Source of the DNA: Chaetoceros tenuissimus
Taxonomy: Eukaryota; Bacillariophyta; Thalassiosirophyceae; Chaetocerotales; Chaetocerotaceae
Assembly (NCBI GenBank): GCA_021927905.1
Contig: BLLK01000045.1
Location: 2,480,001-2,544,000 of the forward strand
Direction of reading: 5' to 3'
Length of the DNA stretch: 64,000 bases
Position 1 is the first letter of the stretch. Every line of letters begins with the position of its first letter. A program made the position numbers and the translations under genes. The notes beneath the pieces were generated by a model. The model was not told the DNA's origin. It made no database searches and saw nothing but the letters and a program-made list of their open reading frames with translations. Of this stretch, positions 56,601-64,000 are shown in pieces.

Positions 56601-59089
56601 GGTCATATAGATCTATAAATAGTCTAAATCTATCAACTTTTGATTCAATCTCATTTCTATGGTCTTTGTCACACTCTGAACAATATAAGTTTGAGTTTGT
56701 CGAAATTTTAATGTCATATATATTTTCATAACCTGTCCCCAAGTGAGGGTCTGTTGAGTTTTTGTTTATTTCAAGTTTTTCACTGTGTAATATGTGGCAA
56801 TAGGATTGAAACTGTAACTCCGTTAGAAGTTTTCCTCCATTTGATACATCGGGGTGTATACCTTTTCCATGCTTACATATAAACATATTATGTTTCAATA
56901 TAGGTCCGTTAGCATTTCCAATAATGTCTTCCATGCCATCATCACATGATAAAAATCGACGAAGCGTGGAACCTTCTACCCAAATAGTTTTTTCACCATT
57001 CATAGCTTTGTCGCTGAAAAAGCTCTCCATGATACTTCTCTTGCGTATTTTTAACCTTGTGTCTATTTCTTTCTTCATCAATTGTTCCCTAGAAATGTTT
57101 CGATTCTTCCATTGAGTAAAGTCATTCAACGAATCTTCCAATTGCATGTGCTACTTACTCTTTACGTTTTTTGAAGACATCATTACGCTCTTGCATTTTC
57201 TCACTAACAATTCCAGTTTCTTTTAGACCTGTACACAAAGTCTTTTCGATGCCTTCCCGAAGGCAAGACTCTTGTACATAGAAGAGATTGTATGCATCGG
57301 GGGTTCCTCCCTTCAGTTTCACCTTTGATTCACGAGCTTCAATAGGGTCATACGTGCTTTTGGGGCCATATTCAAGAAAAGATACCTTATCATCATCAAA
57401 TTCATACCATGAGCCTGTGCTCCAATCCATTACCTCGGCTATATAATGACCAGTGTGTGCACTACCACCTTTATGATTCTGGATGGCACATAATATATAT
57501 TTGACATTACAGGTGCCTTTTACATCTAATTCTAGAGACTTAGGTAATAAAATTTTGCTCAAAATTTTCTGCTTCCGAAAGTTTTTCATATCAAAAATAT
57601 ACCTTGCAAGCTGTAGATTCAAGACAAGGGGTAATTCACTGAGGAAATGTGAACGTTTGGCATCGCATGCATCTTGACAAACTTCACATCTGTACTTGTT
57701 GTCGCCTGTCAAACTTTCTGGCTGGAAATATTGCTCAAGTAGGTCTTCTAAAGTGATTTCTCTTGAATTATTCGAGTCGGTCTTTATTGGTATGTTGAGA
57801 TCCATAATATCTTCGTCTCTTGTTGTTACGTTGTTGCACCTTTGACATTGAGTTCTATATGACAAAGTACCTTTGAAAATAGTGGACAGCAACTGTTGTA
57901 AAGGAGTCTGCTGGAAACTATCGTGCATACGATCAAAAAGTAATCGAGCAAATTCATTTGGGTCTTGCATTTCGTCATTTTCTAATTGCATTGACTTTGA
58001 GAACTCATCAGTGCAAACAACACTCTTTGCTCCATGAGTCATAGTGACAAGTACTTCTTGAAGCCGTGAAATCACATTCGACATGACACTAGAATTGTTT
58101 GTCTCTGATTGCCAACTAAATAATCCCTCCAGAAAAGGCAGATTTGCAGCCAAACATTGCAGCTGACTATTAAGGTAACACGTTGCTCCGAGATTTCGGA
58201 TCCCAACTGGTTTGCACAGTGCAAGCTTCCCTCCTTCATCTGTCTGTCGATTACCTTCGTACACTCGTTCTAGATTTGTTTTTCGTATGAAATCAATATA
58301 CTTTTTCGTCTTTTTCTTTGCAATTCCCAAAAGCAACAAATGTTGAGTGACGCTATCAGTGTCAACATGTACAACTCCACGAAGTTGATCATCGAAACTA
58401 GAAGAAGAGCTTTCGGGTAAAGACGTATACTCATACTCAACACTTTCCTTATCGTTTTCGAAGCTGTTGGTGATCTTCATATTCAAAACATGGTCAACAA
58501 CACCCCCCATGGATGCAAGACAAAAAGGATTGAAATCACAAGAACATGCAAAGTTTTTATCAGGGTTGCGTCTTGATAAATCATTATAAATATTGTGAAA
58601 TGCATCTATCTTCTCTCCATTTGTAGAATTGTTTTCGTTATTATCATTTCCAGAGCTTCCAGCATCTTTTGCTGCTTCTATATTTACAATTTCAACCTCT
58701 TTACTACCATCATTTTCTTTCAAAGCTTGCGTTGTCTTCTTATGAATCGAACTTCTTCTCTTTTTCTTTTTCTTCGTGGACCGCAGTAATGTAGACTCCC
58801 GTTTATACAATTCTTCTATCATCCAACCATTCGCACAGGGACATCTTATAAGGGTGCCACTACTACTTTGTATTTCTTCCATCAGCACATTTGAGCAAAC
58901 CTCAAAAGGACTACTGTGATCATTGTCAAAGATCCCGCGGTAAGAGTCAACTTTGAGTTCGTAGTTTGCACGAGCAAGAAAATCCTCAGCTGATTTTCTG
59001 GCGTTTATCTCGATGTTCTTTTTGTTATTCTTACGCTTCGAAGGTTTTGGAGTAACATCATTTGACTGTCGCTGCCCGGCCAGATTCAT
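53643..59089 (-). CDS. USP48: USP48-like ubiquitin-specific protease
   Basis: Exons 57159..59089, 56334..57088 and 53643..56266 (introns 70 and 67 nt) join in frame to 1769 residues from ATG 59089. The USP domain (about residues 310-625) has the Cys box NLGATCYLNSQLQ, DPNEFARLL, two zinc pairs (CQRC, CEVC) and the His box HTGHYIAEVMDW with WYEFDDDKV. Downstream come DUSP-like regions with CKHGKGIHPD and CDHGHCEK, as in USP48, then a Ubl-like part (INLAQLRLLIAEKSNN) and a helical C-terminal domain of unknown type. Length exceeds human USP48 (1035). It is a deubiquitinase, probably nuclear. An E2F-like site lies 180 bp upstream. Confidence 0.85.
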
Positions 59090-59268
59090 GATTCTTGAAT
59101 ATGTTTTCGCATTAATGCGCAACTTCCTTCTCACTATCTCTCTGTGCAGTAGGTTGTTTTACCTCTCTTGATATCACAACTGGATGTCAACATTACTTGA
59201 AATAGTATGGTAGTTTTTAATATGAAAACTCGTTAACTCGTTTCATTGTCTCATTTTTGTAGTTTGGA

Positions 59269-59281
59269 TTTTGGGCGCGAA
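59269..59281 (-). promoter_or_regulatory. E2F-like site TTTTGGGCGCGAA
   Basis: Close match to the E2F consensus TTTSSCGC, between the USP48 start (59089) and the FAD synthase 3' end. Function inferred. Confidence 0.4.
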
Positions 59282-59355
59282 CCGCAAAACAGGTTATAAC
59301 CTTTCATTTTTCGGGTCATTGGATTGGATTCATTCAATTCTGCAAATTTCTTTAC

Positions 59356-61624
59356 TTAGATAAATGTTAGTTCGTTACTACTATTTTCAACTCGAAGTAC
59401 ACTTTCATCTGGCAAAGCGTGAACTAGATCAGAGAGGGCGACCTTCACATGAATATCCATGTCAATGTTCCCTCTATCGTGCATTGAATCGTCGAGTTCA
59501 CTAAGATTTCTCTTCCCTTCTAAAGTAACTACAGTTTTATACTCTGGGTGATCCACAAACGGATAACTTCCAAATGAAACGAGTGGGTTGCGTTCGACCA
59601 CGCTATTTAGAATTGGGACAATCGCATCTTCATCTATTGAGAGGACAACTTTGAATGCAACACTTCGTTCTAATTCGGTTGACAAATACTTTGCTACATG
59701 CTCCACCTTCTTCTGGAAAAATTGGGGAACGCCTGGGAGAATAAATATATTACTACATTGTAATACAGGCCAATCGCCTTCAACCTCCGATAAGTACTTC
59801 AATTTCGATAAACTTGGCAGTGTTGCCATTTTCACTTGAGCTTCGGTTAGCTCATCTTCTTCATTATCGTTCATCTTTGTTTTGAGTAGGGTTGCCATTT
59901 CGTCATTTATTTCCATACTACAGTCTAACGCTGCAGCTACACTTTTAATTGTGACGTCGTCATGAGTCGGACCAACTCCGCCGCTTGTGATGATAACGTC
60001 AACTTCCTTCTGCAGGTTATGAATTTCAGACACAATAGAATCCTGATTGTCTGACACAACTACCACTTTTGAAAGTGGCACATTGTGCTCTTTCAATGCA
60101 ACAGCAGCTGCATGGGTGTTTGTGTCTGGAGTCATTCCGTTCAAAATTTCATCTCCAACAATTAAAATTCCCACAGTTCGCTGCCTTGCATTTGACATTG
60201 TATCAATGGAAGAAACATCTGAATTATCGTCATTTCTAATCTCGTCAACGGCATCAGTTGGTGCTTTGTTATTATCTTCACATGTTTGCTTTGTATCAGG
60301 GCTAGTCACATATCTTGGCAGTGAAGCTATTGTCGAACATTTGGAAATCGCATCCATATCCCTCTGTTTTGACTTTTCTCTGTTCGATGTTTTCTGATCT
60401 TCAGATTTTGATTTATCCGATTTCTTCTTTTTAATTCTTCCTGCTCTTTCTTGCTGCCAATCTTTCAACATGTAGGCTGGCCAATACTCTGGCAAATCAC
60501 CTTCCACATGCACTTTCTTCAGTGCTGGACAAGGTAATGTATCTTTCACCGTGCCAAGACTTGTATATCCATCATCATATAATGAACAATACGGTAACTG
60601 ATACAGCCGCAAAAAGTGCCAAATATGCCCATATGTCTATTGGAAACATCGAACCACAGTCACATTAATATACATATACTTCTTTCGCTGACAAAATTAT
60701 ACCAATTCAAATATAGAAACTTACCCACTTGATGATCGGGTTCACGCGCATGAAAGGAGGCATATAGCTAGAACTTGGTGCAAAAGCCCCCTGCTTTCCA
60801 GCGTTTGGATCAGCTTCTCGAGTACCAAGGACAAACGCCATTGGGTGTGGCATTGGAACACTACAAGGCTGCATATCCTCATCTATAGGAGTCAAATAGT
60901 TTTCTTCAACGAGCATTTTCAATCCTCCAACAAACCCAACTCCTTCTTTAAAAGCAATCATGTCCAAGTCATAATTCTCAACCGTATCTTGAACAAAGTT
61001 ATATACTTCTGGAAATTCCAACGAATTATTGAAGTAAATTACTCGAGGTCGTGTAGGCTGAATATCGACTGACTTTGTATCCACTTGTGTCTGTCGTAGA
61101 TTTCGAAAATGATTTGCATGCGCTGCACGTATCAGCTCAAGAATAACTACAGCATCTTTTCCTCCGTTAAAGCTACCAATTACAGAATATGCCCCATATA
61201 ATCTATAAGCTTGATCAAGTGTATGCAGTGCATCTTGTACAAATGGTTGAATAAAACTATCACTACATGACATGAATAAATCATACTGGTCAAGAGCTGC
61301 TTGGTACGCTTCTTCTGACCAATTGGCATGGAACGAAACCTCTTTATCGGTTGGTGATTTGGTAATATGGGAAAACAGGGATATTTTCTTTTTACTATCT
61401 TGATCTATGTCATCGTCGCAGGGCAGGGTGCGCCAATTTGGAGAATGTTGTTGACTAGTATTTGCAGTTTTAATTGTTGCCCTGAGCTCTGTGAATTTAT
61501 TCATAGCTTCGCCTCTGAGTTGATACGACTTCGTATGTGGAATAAGTGTAAATGAAAGTGTAAAGGGAAGAAATACTAATAGATACGAAGACAGTAGTAG
61601 TAGTTTTTTCTGCTCTTTCCTCAT
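59356..61624 (-). CDS. FAD synthase (PAPS-reductase-fold) with C-terminal MPT-binding domain
   Basis: Exons 60725..61624 and 59356..60636 give 726 residues. Adenylylates FMN to FAD. The N-terminus is a signal-peptide-like stretch (KLLLLSSYLLVFLPFTLSFT). The FADS domain (about 145-370) has the PP-loop-like SFNGGKDAVVILEL, GTREADP, PFMRVNPIIKWTYGHIW and YCSLYDDGYTSLG. A Lys/Ser-rich linker leads to a molybdopterin-binding (MoaB/CinA-like) domain at about 450-690 (VGILIVGDEILNGMTPDTN, ITSGGVGPTHDDVT). The order FADS then MPTb is as in plant proteins and opposite to human FLAD1. It is divergent from the thiamine pyrophosphokinase gene. Confidence 0.88.
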
Positions 61625-62158
61625 TGTTCTTGGTTTATGAAGATTTCACACCAACAAAATCCTGTCCAAATTCTTAAAGACCGATGATAAAGATGTGACT
61701 ACAATATGAAAATCCAAGTCGCCTTTCGTACTCTATACTCTATCTCAGGTAGATATCGATTAGGTAATCATTCATTAGCAGGTGTGATAGATGATCTTCT
61801 TGTTAGCAGTATGGTACGTAGAGTATCTTTTCTCCACTCAATACCGGGTACTACGTACTTACGACTTACTCGTACGTAGAGAAGGACAATCATTTTATCC
61901 GCAACGTCTAAGGACTTACCTCTATGTTTGATAGCAGATAGCCATTAGAGAATAATGAGAGGCGTGATGTTCGACGATGATCGATGATGAAAAAGAGTAC
62001 GCGTACTAATAACTCTCTCTATTTTATCGACATCAAAACATAGTACTTAAGCATTGATTGCAGAGACCGAGTTGTTAAAAAATAGAGTTCACCACAGATT
62101 CGTCGAAGCATTCATTGTACAAAATAGAACTCATACAAGTGGAAATATTGAAACGTCT
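61625..62158. other. Divergent intergenic region between FAD synthase and TPK
   Basis: 534 bp. It contains the TACGTACTTACGAC element (61852-61865) and a CGTACGTA palindrome nearby. Probable shared promoter. Confidence 0.45.
61852..61865 (+). promoter_or_regulatory. TACGTACTTACGAC element
   Basis: Identical 14-mer to 8563-8576, about 295 bp before the TPK start. Confidence 0.3.
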
Positions 62159-63241
62159 ATGGCTCGACAAATCATTACAGCACAAATATTTTCCATCTTC
62201 CTCTCGCAAAACTCTGTCTTACCTTCAGCATTCACTCTTACACAAACTACTCATTCGCCAAGCAGTAGAGCATCTAGGCCCCGAAATCAAGAAAATTCAA
62301 TCAGGAAGTCTCTAACATTTACAAAGAAAGAAGGAACTATGGGATCGTCAACTTCGAGTGAAGTCAATTACTTGAACGAAAATATTTCACGGGCAGCATC
62401 AGATTATCCTATACATACATTCCGCAGTCCTTTCTTGATGGAGGAAGAAGAGGCATTGGTAGAGAAACCTAAGACGAGACATGCACTCATTATACTGAAT
62501 TCACCAATGAAGCAACCACCCAGTAAATTGTTTTGTAAACTTTGGGAGATAGCATCAGTCCGAATATGTGCCGATGGTGGAGCCAATAGACTTTACCATG
62601 CTACAAATAACAATGACAAAGATTCTTCGGGATATATTCCAGATTTGATCTGCGGAGATTTAGATTCTTTAGAACCGAATATTAGGAAATATTATGAACA
62701 AAAGGGGGTAAGGATACAGAGAGATGCTGACCAAAATTTCAATGACCTTGATAAAGCTTTAACAGCTATACCGGAGCTAATTTCTGAATTGAAGGAGATG
62801 GATCCATCTTCACAATTGCAAATAAATGTATATGGAGCATTTGGAGGTCGGTTTGACCAAGAAATGGCCTCTATTCAGGCACTTTATAGGTGGAAAGATG
62901 AGTTCGATTTTAGAATCGCTTTATACACAGATGATACGTTTGCTATACTACTTCCAAAAGAATATAGAAATGAGATTCATCTTCCTTTCACTTCACAAAG
63001 CTTGATAAATGAAGAGAATAATTTATCGGGTAGAATAGGGGAAGGTCCTACTACTGGATTAATTCCTATCGGATGTACGTGTCTGGCTAAAACTGAAGGA
63101 TTCAAATGGAATCTTGACGGAAGTATTCCACTGCAGTTTGGAGGGCTCGTTAGTACTTCGAATAGAGCAGAAGAAAGTGTACTTATAGTGCAATCTAGCG
63201 AACCGCTTGTATTTACCGCTGAGATAACAGAGATGAACTAA
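62159..63241 (+). CDS. TPK1: Thiamine pyrophosphokinase, possibly plastid-targeted
   Basis: 360 residues from ATG 62159, single exon. Transfers pyrophosphate from ATP to thiamine to make ThDP. Motifs are ADGGANRLYHA, PDLICGDLDSLEP, the acidic NDLDKAL and YGAFGGRFDQEM. The C-terminal beta-sandwich has PIGCTCLAKTEGFKWNLDG and GGLVSTSNRAEESV, the thiamine-binding end. Residues 1-25 (IITAQIFSIFLSQNSVLPSAFT) look like a signal peptide with a SAF plastid motif, followed by a Ser/Arg/Thr-rich stretch. Most eukaryotic TPKs are cytosolic. A second candidate start is ATG at about 62339 (MGSSTSSEV), which would give a cytosolic form. Confidence 0.9.
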   Translation: MARQIITAQIFSIFLSQNSVLPSAFTLTQTTHSPSSRASRPRNQENSIRKSLTFTKKEGTMGSSTSSEVNYLNENISRAASDYPIHTFRSPFLMEEEEALVEKPKTRHALIILNSPMKQPPSKLFCKLWEIASVRICADGGANRLYHATNNNDKDSSGYIPDLICGDLDSLEPNIRKYYEQKGVRIQRDADQNFNDLDKALTAIPELISELKEMDPSSQLQINVYGAFGGRFDQEMASIQALYRWKDEFDFRIALYTDDTFAILLPKEYRNEIHLPFTSQSLINEENNLSGRIGEGPTTGLIPIGCTCLAKTEGFKWNLDGSIPLQFGGLVSTSNRAEESVLIVQSSEPLVFTAEITEMN

Positions 63242-63317
63242 AATAAAATGAACTTTCAACTATATTCCAAGATTAGTTTTACCCATAAAGAAAGTGTCGA
63301 TAAATGCTGTGCAAAAT

Positions 63318-64000
63318 TTAAACGATTCTTTCGAGTTCGGTAGCATAGCTGAGGGTTTGTGCAATCAACTTCTTGCTTGGGATGTCGCTTGCCTTGGCTC
63401 CACCACTTGGAGGTTGGAAACATAATTCATCTTTGGCATCGTCAGTGATCCAGTCATCTCTACATTCTTTGATGTATTCGTATAAATCTTCTCTGCTATC
63501 AAATTTCATCATGCCAACTGCATCATTGATTTTCATAGTTTTGTAGCTTACTTCAACACAATCTGCGATAGAATCCCTTACAGTTTGAAGGAGATTGTCC
63601 ATGAAAAACGAATATGAAGGATCTGGAACGTGTGTTCCTGCATCAAGAACCTCATCATATGAACCGACCATGAGTTGTCTCTCGAGATTGATTGGAAATG
63701 ATAAAAATGGAGTAGAAGCTTCACTCGAGGAAAGCAATTCTAGTTCTGAATGAAATTCTGAAAGATTGTTATCTACCAATAGGTACATTAAATTCAATCC
63801 TAGTATATGACATTTCTTTGGTGTTGTGCTCCCGCTGGAGAATGATGACAAAGATGCATAGTATGATTTCAATTGGGCAACATTTCTAGCAAACGCATCA
63901 AGATCTTCTTCAGCTACTGATAAAAGTACTCCTAGCTCCAAAGCACTCGCAGAAATTTTTATGAATTCTTCTGTACCTGGAAAATCTAGCATAAGGATCT
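63318..64000 (-). CDS. PSMD8: 26S proteasome regulatory subunit RPN12/PSMD8 (5' end beyond window)
   Basis: The visible 227 codons cover most of RPN12, a non-ATPase lid subunit of the 19S particle. Recognisable parts are LELGVLLSVAEEDLDAFARN, the HILGLNLMYLL helix, LERQLMVGSYDEVL and the C-terminal SYATELERIV, which parallels EYARQLEMIV of human PSMD8 and is the tail that caps lid assembly. The frame stays open to the right edge, so the N-terminus lies outside; the ATG at 63992 is probably internal. No intron was seen in this part. Confidence 0.9.
   Translation of the reverse strand, partial: ILMLDFPGTEEFIKISASALELGVLLSVAEEDLDAFARNVAQLKSYYASLSSFSSGSTTPKKCHILGLNLMYLLVDNNLSEFHSELELLSSSEASTPFLSFPINLERQLMVGSYDEVLDAGTHVPDPSYSFFMDNLLQTVRDSIADCVEVSYKTMKINDAVGMMKFDSREDLYEYIKECRDDWITDDAKDELCFQPPSGGAKASDIPSKKLIAQTLSYATELERIV

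Noticed and set aside
57089-57158. USP48 read as two separate genes (frame change near 57150)
   Set aside because: A 70-nt GT-AG intron restores one frame across the junction and both parts match USP48 in order.

Overview
This is a nuclear genomic window from a photosynthetic stramenopile, almost certainly a diatom. The evidence is AT-rich DNA, dense genes with short GT-AG introns (about 67-150 nt), and several proteins that start with an N-terminal signal peptide followed by the secondary-plastid cleavage motif: ASAFAP in acetolactate synthase, EAFAP in the tocopherol methyltransferase, and QAFS, SAFT or SAFS variants elsewhere. Homologues of flagellar proteins (CFAP100, OFD1-like and IFT54-like) favour a centric diatom, because centrics make flagellate sperm and pennates do not. 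The genus is not assigned. No rRNA, tRNA, CRISPR array, organellar DNA, virus-like element or clear transposon was seen.

Layout. 0-12.4 kb: two nearly identical ornithine decarboxylase genes in inverted orientation (the left one cut by the window edge) bracket a coiled-coil ORF, a tiny possible mitochondrial protein, a plastid-targeted RRM-like protein, a CFAP100-like flagellar protein, TOP6A/SPO11-3 and an F-box/ankyrin-like protein. 12.5-25.4 kb: a six-exon ABCC transporter, an FKBP38-like TPR protein, a 5'-truncated MATE gene, a histidine-phosphatase/PGM-like gene, a coiled-coil protein and a PX-domain sorting nexin. 25.7-39.8 kb: a galectin-RRM fusion, a Cys-rich hypothetical, GRP94, SF3A1, acetolactate synthase, gamma-tocopherol methyltransferase and an SDR. 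40-47.7 kb: OFD1-like, UBL3/MUB, IFT54-like and MPE1/RBBP6. 48-64 kb: two tandem TerC genes, AMPK beta, a duplicated USP48 tail fragment, USP48, FAD synthase, a probably plastid-targeted thiamine pyrophosphokinase, and the 3' part of RPN12.

Themes. Pre-mRNA processing (SF3A1, MPE1, possibly the galectin-RRM protein), the flagellum (three or four genes), plastid anabolism (branched-chain amino acids, tocopherol, cofactors) and the ubiquitin-proteasome system (USP48, UBL3, RPN12, F-box, MPE1). Small and medium segmental duplications recur: the ODC inverted repeat, a 138-bp in-frame repeat and an exon-derived intron in the ABCC gene, a duplicated SDR start region, a duplicated USP48 tail, and the TerC pair. 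All coordinates and splice sites were read by eye from the sequence and have no transcript support.
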